Shown here piece by piece: positions 1 through 10,624 of a stretch of DNA of 27,850 bases. The notes below the pieces were generated by a model. It was not told where the DNA came from. It made no database searches and worked only from the letters and a program-made list of their open reading frames with translations. The stretch is taken from assembly GCA_050246595.1 (NCBI GenBank), contig JBFWVT010000065.1, positions 1 to 27,850 of the forward strand. The letters run 5' to 3'. The translations under genes and the position numbers were made by a program. Origin of the DNA: DATARH01 sp050246595 (lineage in GTDB: Bacteria; Pseudomonadota; Alphaproteobacteria; ATCC43930; CGMCC-115725). Position 1 is the stretch's first letter, and each line of letters starts with the position of its first letter.

Positions 1-811
1 AGCTTGGCGAAGACCTGCTCGATCGGGTTGAGATCGGGCGAATAGCGCGGCAGGAAGAACAGCTTGGCGCCGGCGGCGCGGATCAGGCGGCGGACGGCCT
101 GGCCCTTATGACTGCCGAGATTGTCCAGGATCACGACATCGCCGCGGTTCAGGGTGGGTGCAAGGAACTGCTCGACGTAAGCGCGAAAGCTGGCGCCGTT
201 GATCGGGCCGTCGATGACGCAGGGCGCGGTGATCCGGTCGCAGCGCAAGGCCGCCAGAAAGGTCAGGGTGCGCCAGCGCGCTTGCGGCACTTTGGCGATC
301 AGGCGGGTGCCGCGGGCACAGCGTCCGTATCGCCGGGTCATGTTGGTCTTGGCCCAGGTCTCGTCGATAAAGACCAGCCGTTTGGCGGCAAGCCGGCCCT
401 GGTATTTCTTCCATTGCTCGCGCCGGCGGGCGATATCGGCACGGTCCTGTTCGCTGGCGTGCAGGCTCTTTTTTTGAACGTGATGCCTTCGCGTGCAAAA
501 AATGCCCAGAGCGCGCCATGGCTCACCTTAACCCCGTCGGCGGCCAGCTCGGCCATGATCGTCCGCAAGGTCAGGTCCGGCTTTTCCGCGATCCGCGCCA
601 GCAGCCAGTCGCGTTTGCCGGACAGACGGTGCGGCCGGCGCCCACCCATCGTCAGGGCCGCTGCGCTCCCCGTCGTGCGGAAACGCTGCGACCATCGCAC
701 GACCGTGGCGACGCTCACGTTGAATGTCTTCGCGGTGGCGCGGCGCGAGCGACCGCCCCTCACCGATGCCACCACTCGGTCTCGCAAATCCTGTGAATAG
801 GGTCTGGGCAT
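1..811 (-). CDS. IS630 transposase (OrfA/OrfB, probable -1 frameshift), 3' end outside the window
   Basis: The protein starts at ATG 811-809 (MPRPYSQDLRDRVV), the usual IS630 N-terminus. A helix-turn-helix region follows (SVATVVRWSQRF), and the first frame stops near 338. The DDE domain lies in the -1 frame: a seven-A run (complement of 469-475) after Phe-Lys-Lys lets the ribosome slip into a frame that is open to the window edge. In that frame LVFIDETW holds the first Asp (about 352-380), VILDNLGSHK the second (about 105-134), and DLNPIEQVF the Glu (about 9-35). With the end borrowed from copy 2 the fusion would be about 314 aa, normal for the family. The missing part is only the last 43 or so residues. 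It could instead be a frameshifted dead copy, but the second frame is intact over about 470 bp and its differences from copy 2 are synonymous. Confidence 0.88.
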
Positions 812-878
812 GCGTGCTGGCCTCCGCCCCCCAGCCAGCATCTTGCGCAGAGATCCCCGCGCCGGGGAACCCCTATCC

Positions 879-904
879 CGTTTCAACCAGACCCGATCAC
901 ACTC
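879..904. repeat. Terminal inverted repeat of IS630 copy 1
   Basis: Read inward on the minus strand it begins GAGTGTGATCGGGTCTGG. The partner at 27463 begins GAGCGTGATCGTTTCAGG. About 21 of 26 positions agree, with the conserved blocks GTGATCG and GGTTGAA. TA at 905-906 is the likely target dinucleotide. Confidence 0.85.
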
Positions 905-1070
905 TAGCCGATGAATTTAGCGAAATTAGCGGTGAGGTCGGTTGCGCCCCGCTCCTTCCCGCCGATAACGGCCGTTCCGAGGCTCCGCAACGCAACCGGC
1001 CCGCAACACCGCAGCCGGTAGCGCCGCAATCGGGTACAATCGCCCGGACCGTCCCGCCGGGGGAGTTCAG

Positions 1071-4000
1071 GTGAGCAGGCAGCTCGAATTATTGCGCGCG
1101 CGCCGTTTTCTGCCGCTGTTCACGGTCCAGACGATGGGCGCTTTTGTCGACAACCTGCTGAAAAGCGCCTTTGTCATGGTCGTCACGTTTGGTACGGCAA
1201 TCGACACGGCGCTCGATCCGGGGGCGGTGGCGGCGCTCGCCGGCGGCGCCCTGATCGCGCCGTTTTTTCTGTTTTCCGGGTTTGCCGGCGAATTGGCCGA
1301 CCGGTTCGAGCGCGCGCGCCTGCTGCAAATTCTTATGGCGGCCGGGCTGGCGACCGTGCTCGCCGGGATCGCGGCGCTGGTCGTCGGCAGTCTGGTCCTG
1401 TCGCTGGTTGCGCTGTTTGCCGCCGGCGCCCAATCGGCGTTTTCGAGCCCGGCGCGGTATGCGCTGCTGCCGCAGCATCTTGTCGCCGACGAGCTGGTCG
1501 ACGGCAACGCGCTGTTCGAGGGCGGCACGTTTCTCGCCATCCTGCTCGGCACGATCGCCGGGGGGATCGCGGTGGCGATCGATTACGGGCTGGCGGCGGC
1601 GAGCCTGCTGCTCGTCTTCTGCGCCCTGGTCGCGCTGGGTGCGAGCCTGAAGCTGCCGCCGGCCCCGGCCCCCTCCCCGGATTTACGCTTCAGCCGCGAG
1701 CCGGTGGCCGCGACCGTCGGGATTATCCGGCACGCCTGGGAGCACCGCGACGTCAGGCTGTCGATCCTCGGCGCGTCGTGGTTCTGGCTGGTCGGCGCGG
1801 TGTTCCTGTCGCAGATCCCGGCCTTTGCAAAGCAGGTTCTGGGCGCCGGGGCCGGTGTCGTGACCTTGTTTCTTGCCGCCTTTTCGATCGGGGTGGGTGT
1901 TGGCTCGGTGCTGTGCGGCAGGCTGATGCGCGGCGAGGTCAGCGCGCGCTACGTGCCGCTGGCGGCATCGGGCATGGCGGTCTTTTCGTTCGACCTCGCG
2001 CTGGCGAGCCAGGCGGCTATCCCCCCGACCGGGGGCGAATTGCTCGGCATCGTCGCGTTCCTGTCGAGGTTTACCGGGCTGCGCATCTTTGTCGATCTGA
2101 CTCTGATCGCGGTCTGCGGCGGAATTTTTGTCGTGCCGCTCTACGCGATCGTCCAGCGCCGCAGCGACGAGAGAGCGCGGGCGCGCACGATCGCGGCGAT
2201 GAATATCGTCAACGCGCTGTTCATGGCCGCCGCCGCCGCGGTTACGGCGGTGCTGCTGATTGCCGGGTTCGCGATCCCCGATTTGTGGCTCACCCTCGCG
2301 ATCCTCAACGCCGGCGTGGCGCTGTGGATCTGCCGGCTGTTGCCGCAGGACGCGCTGCGCATGCTGGCGCGCATCGTGCTGCGCCTGGCCTATCAGGTCG
2401 AGCTGCGCGGCGCCGAGCATCTCGCTTCGGCCGGCGAGCGGGTCGTCATTGTACCCAATCACGTCTCGTATCTCGACGGGCCGCTGATCGCCGCGTTTCT
2501 GCCGGGTAATCCGATCTTCGCGATTGACACGGCGGAGGCCGCCCGCTGGTGGGTGCGGCCGTTGCTTGCCGGCGCCGATATCCACCCGATGGACCCGACC
2601 CGGCCGATGGCGACAAAATCGCTGATCCATGCGCTCCGCCAGGGTCGGCAATGCGTGATCTTTCCGGAAGGACGGCTCAACGTCACCGGCGGCGCGCTGA
2701 TGAAGATCTATGACGGGCCGGCGCTGATCGCCGACAAGGGCGAGGCTCCGGTCCTGCCGGTGCGGATCGACGGGGTCGAGTTCACGCCGTTTTCGCGCCT
2801 CGCCAGGGGACAGGGGGGCCGGCTGCGGCGGCGCTGGTTTCCGAAGGTGACGATCACGCTGTACGAGCCGCGCCTTCTGCCGATCCCGGCCGAGCTGCGC
2901 GGCCGGGCGCGCCGGCATCGGGCCGGGCTGGTCCTTTACGACGCGATGTCGGACATGATGGCGCGCCGCCCGGACCCCCCGAGCCTGTTTGGCGCGTTGC
3001 TCGCTGCCCGCGCCGCGCATGGCGGCAACCACCCGATCATGGCCGACCCGACCGGCGGCCCGCTCAGCTACAACCGCGTGATCGCCGCGAGCCTCGTGCT
3101 CGGCCGGCGGCTTTCCCGTCATACCGAGCACGGCGAGGCGGTCGGGGTGATGCTGCCAAACTCGATCGGGGCCGGGGTGGCGTTTCTCGCGTTGCAGGCG
3201 GCCGGCCGGATTCCGGCGATGCTGAACCATACTGCCGGCACTGATGCGGTGTTGTCGGCGTGCCGCACCGCCGAGCTACGCCTTGTGATTACCTCGTGCC
3301 GCTTTGTCGAATTGGCGAAGCTCGACGTGCTGGCCGCTGCGCTGGCCGACGCGGTCGAGATCGTCTGGCTTGAGGATCTCCGCGCGACGCTCGGGGTATC
3401 CGACAAGCTGTACGGTCTCGTCGCGCCTGTGCTTGCCGCACCTCGGCATCGCCGCCTCGGCATCGCCGCCTCCGACCCGGCCGCGATCCTGTTCACCTCG
3501 GGGTCGGAGGGCGCGCCGAAAGGGGTGGTGCTGAGCCACGCCAACCTGCTCGCGAATCGGCGGCAACTGGCGGCGCGGATCGATTTCAGCCCGGCCGACC
3601 ATCTGCTCAACCCGCTGCCGATGTTCCACAGTTTCGGGCTGACCGGCGGGTTTCTGCTGCCGCTGCTGTCCGGGGTGCGGGTGTTTCTGTACCCGTCGCC
3701 GCTGCATTACCGGATCGTGCCCGAGCTGGCCTACGGCATCGGCGCGACCGTGCTGTTCGGTACCGACACGTTTCTCGCCGGCTATGCGCGGGCCGCCAAC
3801 CCCTATGATTTCTACGCGCTGCGCTACGTCTTCGCCGGTGCCGAGAAGGTGCGCGAGGAGACCCGGCGGGTCTGGGCCGAGCGGTTCGGCAAGCGCATTC
3901 TCGAAGGCTACGGCGTCACCGAATGCTCGCCGGTCGTCGCGGTCGACACGCCGATGCATTTCAAACCGGGCACGGTCGGCCGTCTGCTGCCGCTGATGGA

Positions 4001-4535
4001 GCACCGGCTGGAGCCGGTCCCCGGCATCGACGCGGACGGCGTATTGCTGCTGTCCGGGCCGAATGTAATGTCGGGCTATCTGCGGCCCGACCGGCCCGGC
4101 ATCGTGCAGCCGCCCGAGAACGGCTGGCACGATACCGGCGATATCGTGCGCATCGACCCCGAAGGCTTTGTGACGATCGTCGGACGCGCCAAGCGGTTCG
4201 CGAAATTGGCCGGCGAGATGGTGTCGCTCGCGGTCGCCGAGCGGATCGCGGCGGCGGCCTACCCGGAGTGGCGGCACGCGGTCGTCGCATTGCCGGATGC
4301 GCGCCGTGGCGAGCGGCTGGTGCTGGTCAGCGAAGCGCCGGCGATCCGACGCGACGCGCTGATCGAGGCGGCAATGCGGGAGCACCTGCCCGAACTGGCG
4401 ATACCGCGCGATATCGTCGCCGGGGTCGCATTGCCGCTGCTCGGCTCGGGAAAGACCGACTATCCGGCGGTAGCGCGGCTCGCGGCGGCGGGTGGCAGTG
4501 CCGACAGCGAGGCCCGCCGCGCCGTCGCGGGCTGA
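1071..4535 (+). CDS. aas: LplT-PlsC-Aas fusion: lysophospholipid transporter / acyltransferase / acyl-ACP synthetase
   Basis: The 1154-residue protein has three joined domains. Residues 1 to about 425 are a major-facilitator domain of the LplT type (FVDNLLKSAFV near the start, many hydrophobic helices). Residues about 440-620 are a PlsC acyltransferase with the HX4D motif H464-D469 (NHVSYLDG) and FPEGRLN at 531. Residues about 660-1140 are an AMP-forming acyl-ACP synthetase with FTSGSEGAPKG at 808, YGVTE at 947, WHDTGD and the terminal catalytic lysine in GSGKTDYP (K1128). In the known family, lysophospholipid is flipped inward across the inner membrane and re-acylated from an acyl-ACP made by the same protein. 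The start is GTG, chosen because a strong Shine-Dalgarno (GGGGGAG, 1059-1065) sits just upstream and the N-terminus fits LplT. A 14 bp tandem duplication lies near 3444-3472 in the early synthetase domain. The gene is monocistronic or leads into gyrA after 145 bp. Confidence 0.93.
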   Translation: MSRQLELLRARRFLPLFTVQTMGAFVDNLLKSAFVMVVTFGTAIDTALDPGAVAALAGGALIAPFFLFSGFAGELADRFERARLLQILMAAGLATVLAGIAALVVGSLVLSLVALFAAGAQSAFSSPARYALLPQHLVADELVDGNALFEGGTFLAILLGTIAGGIAVAIDYGLAAASLLLVFCALVALGASLKLPPAPAPSPDLRFSREPVAATVGIIRHAWEHRDVRLSILGASWFWLVGAVFLSQIPAFAKQVLGAGAGVVTLFLAAFSIGVGVGSVLCGRLMRGEVSARYVPLAASGMAVFSFDLALASQAAIPPTGGELLGIVAFLSRFTGLRIFVDLTLIAVCGGIFVVPLYAIVQRRSDERARARTIAAMNIVNALFMAAAAAVTAVLLIAGFAIPDLWLTLAILNAGVALWICRLLPQDALRMLARIVLRLAYQVELRGAEHLASAGERVVIVPNHVSYLDGPLIAAFLPGNPIFAIDTAEAARWWVRPLLAGADIHPMDPTRPMATKSLIHALRQGRQCVIFPEGRLNVTGGALMKIYDGPALIADKGEAPVLPVRIDGVEFTPFSRLARGQGGRLRRRWFPKVTITLYEPRLLPIPAELRGRARRHRAGLVLYDAMSDMMARRPDPPSLFGALLAARAAHGGNHPIMADPTGGPLSYNRVIAASLVLGRRLSRHTEHGEAVGVMLPNSIGAGVAFLALQAAGRIPAMLNHTAGTDAVLSACRTAELRLVITSCRFVELAKLDVLAAALADAVEIVWLEDLRATLGVSDKLYGLVAPVLAAPRHRRLGIAASDPAAILFTSGSEGAPKGVVLSHANLLANRRQLAARIDFSPADHLLNPLPMFHSFGLTGGFLLPLLSGVRVFLYPSPLHYRIVPELAYGIGATVLFGTDTFLAGYARAANPYDFYALRYVFAGAEKVREETRRVWAERFGKRILEGYGVTECSPVVAVDTPMHFKPGTVGRLLPLMEHRLEPVPGIDADGVLLLSGPNVMSGYLRPDRPGIVQPPENGWHDTGDIVRIDPEGFVTIVGRAKRFAKLAGEMVSLAVAERIAAAAYPEWRHAVVALPDARRGERLVLVSEAPAIRRDALIEAAMREHLPELAIPRDIVAGVALPLLGSGKTDYPAVARLAAAGGSADSEARRAVAG

Positions 4536-4556
4536 AAAGCGGCCGGGAAGCGTTTG

Positions 4557-4570
4557 TTCGCAGCTGCGAA
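4557..4570. promoter_or_regulatory. 14 bp perfect palindrome upstream of gyrA
   Basis: TTCGCAGCTGCGAA is an exact inverted repeat in the 145 bp gap before gyrA. A second short palindrome, ATCTATAGAT, lies at 4598-4607. One or two 14-mers of this kind are expected by chance in a window this long, so only the position makes it worth listing. I found no convincing -35/-10 pair in the gap. Confidence 0.25.
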
Positions 4571-4680
4571 ATGCGGTAATTTCATGGGGTCGTCACTATC
4601 TATAGATCGCGGCAGCCTCCGGATTCCGGCGTCGGCTCGGCCGCGATTTTCGCATCAGAACAGCAACCAGACGCACAGAA

Positions 4681-7479
<2,799 letters not shown>

Positions 7480-7490
7480 GGGGACATGAG

Positions 7491-8045
7491 ATGAAGCGGC
7501 GCATCGGAGTCTATCCCGGCACGTTCGACCCGATCACCAACGGCCATACCGACATTATCCGGCGCGCGCTGCATGTCGTGGACCATCTCGTGCTCGGGGT
7601 CGCGCGCAACGACGCGAAGGGGCCGCTGTTCTCGACCGACGAGCGGGTCGAGATTGTGCGCGACGAGATGAACCATCTCGAAAACGGCGGCGCCGAGCGG
7701 ATCGAGGTGCGGGCCTTTGACACGCTGTTGATGCATTTCGCCGAGTCGGTCGGCGCCAGCGTCATCGTCCGCGGTCTGCGCGCCGTGTCCGATTTCGAGT
7801 ATGAGTTTCAGATGGCGGGCATGAACGCGCGGCTCAACCCGAATATCGAAACCGTCTTTCTGATGGCCTCCGACCGCTACCAGTTCATCTCGTCGCGCTT
7901 TGTCAAGGAGATCGGCGCGCTTGGCGGCGACGTAAAGCACTTTGTCAGCCCGCGCGTCGCCGACCGCCTGCTCGACCGCTTCGCCGGCGCCCGGCCGAAG
8001 GACGGGTCTGAGGATTATCAGCGAGATCGCAATGCCCAGCGATAA
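7491..8045 (+). CDS. coaD: Pantetheine-phosphate adenylyltransferase (PPAT)
   Basis: CoaD catalyses the reversible transfer of AMP from ATP to 4'-phosphopantetheine, the penultimate step of coenzyme A synthesis, in the cytosol. The nucleotidyltransferase signature GTFDPITNGH is at residues 10-19, with the family blocks ASVIVRGLRAVSDFEYE and FISSRFVKEI. ATG 7491 is chosen over the upstream in-frame TTG at 7476 because GAGGGGA (7478-7484) is a good Shine-Dalgarno for it and CoaD proteins start just before the GxYPGTFDP segment. The 184 aa product is about 20 residues longer than typical, with a polar tail (KDGSEDYQRDRNAQR) of no known role. Its end overlaps the next gene by 14 bp. Confidence 0.95.
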   Translation: MKRRIGVYPGTFDPITNGHTDIIRRALHVVDHLVLGVARNDAKGPLFSTDERVEIVRDEMNHLENGGAERIEVRAFDTLLMHFAESVGASVIVRGLRAVSDFEYEFQMAGMNARLNPNIETVFLMASDRYQFISSRFVKEIGALGGDVKHFVSPRVADRLLDRFAGARPKDGSEDYQRDRNAQR

Positions 8046-8307
8046 CATCGTCACGCTCGATCTGGTCGGCGCGCGGCTCCTGGCGATGAACGCGGAGCTG
8101 CGTGATCTGCAACAGCGCGTCACTGGATTGGAAGTTCGCCTTGGAGCGCTGGAGACGCGCTTTTCCGCACTGGAAAGCCGCTTTTCCGGTCTGGAAGCGC
8201 GTTTTTCCAGTTTTGAGGGACGCTTCGCTGTTCAGGAAGAGCGCATGACCCGTCTCATCGCGCTTGTTGTCCGTATTGCCGAGCGGGTCGGCACCTCGGC
8301 GGATTGA
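8032..8307 (+). CDS. Small heptad-repeat coiled-coil protein
   Basis: A 91 aa protein starting at ATG 8032, inside the last codons of coaD, which implies translational coupling. Residues 33-67 are five near-identical seven-residue units of the form LExRFSx, giving leucine or phenylalanine every seventh residue with charged flanks: a clear coiled coil. The C-terminus (RMTRLIALVVRIAERVG) could be an amphipathic or short membrane-touching helix. No signal peptide or enzyme motif is visible. Similar LExR-repeat proteins occur as uncharacterised ORFs in alphaproteobacteria; I do not know a function. It could act as an oligomer or tether, but nothing here shows that. Confidence 0.7.
   Translation: MPSDNIVTLDLVGARLLAMNAELRDLQQRVTGLEVRLGALETRFSALESRFSGLEARFSSFEGRFAVQEERMTRLIALVVRIAERVGTSAD
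8128..8232 (+). repeat. Five tandem 21 bp coding repeats
   Basis: Units of 21 bp of the form CTGGAAnnnCGCTTTTCCnnn encode the heptads LEVRLGA, LETRFSA, LESRFSG, LEARFSS and FEGRFAV. The three middle units are the most alike at DNA level, suggesting recent unit duplication. The copy number could vary between strains. Confidence 0.85.
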
Positions 8308-8352
8308 CGAAAACGCACGCAAAGCCATCCGCGCCGCACAAGGAACCCGATT

Positions 8353-9696
8353 ATGGCGACCGATAAGCCCGAACCGGGAAGCCGCTGGGACGTGCTGACC
8401 CGGACCGGCGCGGGCACCCCGATGGGCGAATTGCTGCGCCGCTACTGGTGGCCTGTTGCCGGGGCCAGCGAATTTTCCGAACCCGGTGTCCGGGCCGTCC
8501 GCCTACTCGGCGAGGACCTTGTTCTTTACAAAGACCTCGGGGGCAGGTTCGGGCTGCTCGACCGCCATTGCCGGCATCGCCGCGCCGATCTCAGCTACGG
8601 CTATGTCGAAGAATGCGGGCTGCGCTGCAACTATCACGGCTGGCTCTACGATGCCGACGGCGCCTGTCTGGCGCAGCCCTACGAGGATATGGCGCACCCC
8701 GAGGCCCGACTGCGCGACGAGATCCGCATCAAATCCTACCCGATCGAGGAGCTTGGCGGTCTTCTCTGGGCCTATCTCGGTCCGGAACCGCGCCCGCTGG
8801 TGCCGGATTGGGAATTCTTCTCCTGGCCGAACGGGTTCCGCCAGATCGTCAAGGCCGAGATCCCGTGCAACTGGTTGCAGTGCCAGGAAAACTCGATCGA
8901 CCCCGTGCATTTCGAGTGGACCCACTCGAACTGGGGCGTGCGGCTCGACGGCAGGACCGGACCCTATGCGCCGCGCCACGTCCGGGTCGATTTCAGCGAG
9001 TTCGAGTACGGGTTCCAGTACAAGCGCATCCGCACCGACACCGGCGAGAATGACCGTCTCTGGACGATCGGCCGGGTCTGTCTGTGGCCTGCGGCGCTGT
9101 TTGTCGGCGGCCATATCGAGTACCGCATTCCGGTCGATGACGAGAACACGCTCAGCATCGCCTGGCACTTCAGCCGCGTGCCGCGCGAGCGCGAACCCTA
9201 TGTTCAGAACCTGATCCCGACGTGGCAGGGACCGATCTCCGACCCCGATACCGGCCGCTGGATCACCAGCCATGTGATGAACCAGGATTTCGTCACCTGG
9301 GTCGGGCAGGGCCGCATCGCCGACCGCAGCCGCGAATATCTGGCCCCGAGCGACCGCGGCATCGTGATGATAAGGCGCCGCTTTCTCGCCGACCTTGACG
9401 CGATCGAGGCCGGCAGGGACCCGAAGGCGGTGATCCGCGATCCCGAGATCAACCGCGCGATCCCACTGCCGATCGCCGAACGCGGGCCGGTCATCGACGG
9501 GTTTCCGCGCGCCGAGATCATGCGCGACCCGTTGAGTCGGCGCGGGTTGCAGGGCTACATCTTCCAGGCCGGACAGCCGCAAGAGGTGCGCGAGGCGTTT
9601 CTCGCCGCGATGGGATTTACCGAGGCGGAGTTGCAGCCCGAGGCAGGCCCGTTCGACCCGCTGGCGCCGGCTGCCCCAACCGGCGCGAACAGGTAG
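8353..9696 (+). CDS. Rieske non-haem iron oxygenase, alpha subunit (phthalate dioxygenase-like)
   Basis: A 447 aa ring-hydroxylating or demethylating oxygenase. The N-terminal Rieske [2Fe-2S] site is C73-x-H75 and C92-x2-H95 (CNYHGW). The mononuclear iron site is D183/H186/H191 in ENSIDPVHFEWTH, with distal D312 in MNQDFVTWVGQG. The layout fits the phthalate 4,5-dioxygenase/vanillate demethylase branch, where the enzyme takes electrons from a separate reductase and attacks an aromatic acid or ether. No reductase or ferredoxin gene is nearby, so electron supply must come from elsewhere. AAGGAA at 8339-8344 is a good Shine-Dalgarno for ATG 8353. It leads a forward run with a DMT permease and ABC importer genes, which suggests uptake and oxidation of one substrate, but that is inference. 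The substrate cannot be told from sequence. Confidence 0.92.
   Translation: MATDKPEPGSRWDVLTRTGAGTPMGELLRRYWWPVAGASEFSEPGVRAVRLLGEDLVLYKDLGGRFGLLDRHCRHRRADLSYGYVEECGLRCNYHGWLYDADGACLAQPYEDMAHPEARLRDEIRIKSYPIEELGGLLWAYLGPEPRPLVPDWEFFSWPNGFRQIVKAEIPCNWLQCQENSIDPVHFEWTHSNWGVRLDGRTGPYAPRHVRVDFSEFEYGFQYKRIRTDTGENDRLWTIGRVCLWPAALFVGGHIEYRIPVDDENTLSIAWHFSRVPREREPYVQNLIPTWQGPISDPDTGRWITSHVMNQDFVTWVGQGRIADRSREYLAPSDRGIVMIRRRFLADLDAIEAGRDPKAVIRDPEINRAIPLPIAERGPVIDGFPRAEIMRDPLSRRGLQGYIFQAGQPQEVREAFLAAMGFTEAELQPEAGPFDPLAPAAPTGANR
9690..9696 (+). promoter_or_regulatory. Shine-Dalgarno overlapping the Rieske stop codon, supporting a CTG start
   Basis: AGGTAGG includes the TAG stop of the Rieske gene and lies six bases before CTG 9703. 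It decides the start of the next gene: the next in-frame start, TTG 9757, would remove most of the first membrane helix and has no similar site before it. Confidence 0.5.
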
Positions 9697-9702
9697 GCCG
9701 CG

Positions 9703-10620
9703 CTGTACGCCTGGGCCTGGATACCGATCACGATCGGCGCGGCGCTGGCGCAGACCTTGCGCAACGCGGCGCAGCGCCATCTGACCGGCGATCTCGGCGC
9801 GCTCGGCGCGACCTTGGTGCGGTTTCTCTACGGGCTGCCGTTCGCGGCGCTGTGGCTGGCGGTCGTCTGGATCGCGATAGCCGACGCCGGAAAGCTGCCG
9901 CCGGTTACGCTGTCGTTTCTGGGGTGGATTCTGGTTGCCTCGCTGAGCCAGATCGCGGCCACCGCACTCCTCCTGCTTTGCATGCAGGAGCGCAATTTCG
10001 CGCTCGGGGTCGCCTACGCCAAGACCGAGCTGTTGCAGATCGCCGTGTTGGGTCTCGTGCTGCTCGGCGACCGGATCACGGTTTTTTCGGTAGCGGCGAT
10101 CCTTGTCGCCACCGCCGGCGTGGTTCTCGTCTCGCTGCCGAAGGGCAACCGCTCGCTTAACACGATCGCCGGCGGCTGGACCTCGCGCGCGGCGCTGCTC
10201 GGGATCGGGTCGGGAACCGCGTTCGGGTTGGCGGCGGTCGGGTATCGCGGCGCGGCGCTGGCGCTCGACACGCCGTCGATCGTGTACGCCGCCGCCTATG
10301 CGCTGGTCTGGGCGCAGGCGTTGCAGACGATGCTGCTCGGCGGATACCTGCTCTGGCGGCAGCGCCGGGTCGTCGTCGCGGTATTGCTGGCGTGGCGCGT
10401 GTCGATGCTGGCCGGCGCGATGGGGGCGATCGGCTCGGCCTGCTGGTTTACCGCGATGGCGCTGGAGCCGGTTGCCAACGTGCGCACGCTCGGTCTGATC
10501 GAACTCTACTTCAGCTATCTCGTGTCGCAGCGGTTTTTTCGCGAACGCCTGACGACCGCCGAATTGCTCGGTTTTGTGCTGCTGGCGCTGGGTCTTGTCG
10601 GGATTGTCGGGCAGTTCTGA
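9703..10620 (+). CDS. EamA-like drug/metabolite transporter (DMT) family permease, probable CTG start
   Basis: An integral membrane protein with about ten hydrophobic helices in two halves, the EamA/DMT pattern. It has no catalytic motifs, and substrates of this family range from amino acids to nucleosides, so none is assigned. The reading frame is open directly after the Rieske TAG. No ATG or GTG is present before the family's first helix (YAWAWIPITIGAALAQTL), which begins right after CTG 9703. That codon has a Shine-Dalgarno at 9690-9696. TTG 9757 is the alternative start and would give 287 aa lacking helix 1. The gene ends four bases before the GTG of the ABC ATPase, so it is part of the same operon as its neighbours. 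Either the start is CTG or the N-terminus is damaged. Confidence 0.85.
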   Translation: MYAWAWIPITIGAALAQTLRNAAQRHLTGDLGALGATLVRFLYGLPFAALWLAVVWIAIADAGKLPPVTLSFLGWILVASLSQIAATALLLLCMQERNFALGVAYAKTELLQIAVLGLVLLGDRITVFSVAAILVATAGVVLVSLPKGNRSLNTIAGGWTSRAALLGIGSGTAFGLAAVGYRGAALALDTPSIVYAAAYALVWAQALQTMLLGGYLLWRQRRVVVAVLLAWRVSMLAGAMGAIGSACWFTAMALEPVANVRTLGLIELYFSYLVSQRFFRERLTTAELLGFVLLALGLVGIVGQF

Positions 10621-10624
10621 TCCG

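Larger units (their letters stand above)
1..904 (-). mobile_element. IS630-family insertion sequence, copy 1, truncated by the window edge
   Basis: The outer end is defined by an imperfect inverted repeat at 879-904 that pairs with the repeat at 27463-27488 of the second copy. It is followed by TA at 905-906, the expected IS630 target dinucleotide. Using the second copy to supply the missing end, the whole element would be about 1050 bp. Bases 1-242 match 27609-27850 except at 96, 99 and 102. The element lies in the same orientation as the copy at the other end of the window. It carries one transposase gene split into two frames. Confidence 0.93.

Noticed and set aside
1035..1040. TACAAT as a -10 box for aas
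   Set aside because: The base match is good, but no -35 hexamer lies 16-18 bp upstream, so the promoter is not supported.
1683..3230. Long minus-strand open frame (515 codons) inside aas
   Set aside because: It mirrors a strongly supported gene in high-GC DNA, is Arg/His/Asp-rich with no family pattern, and has no start signal.
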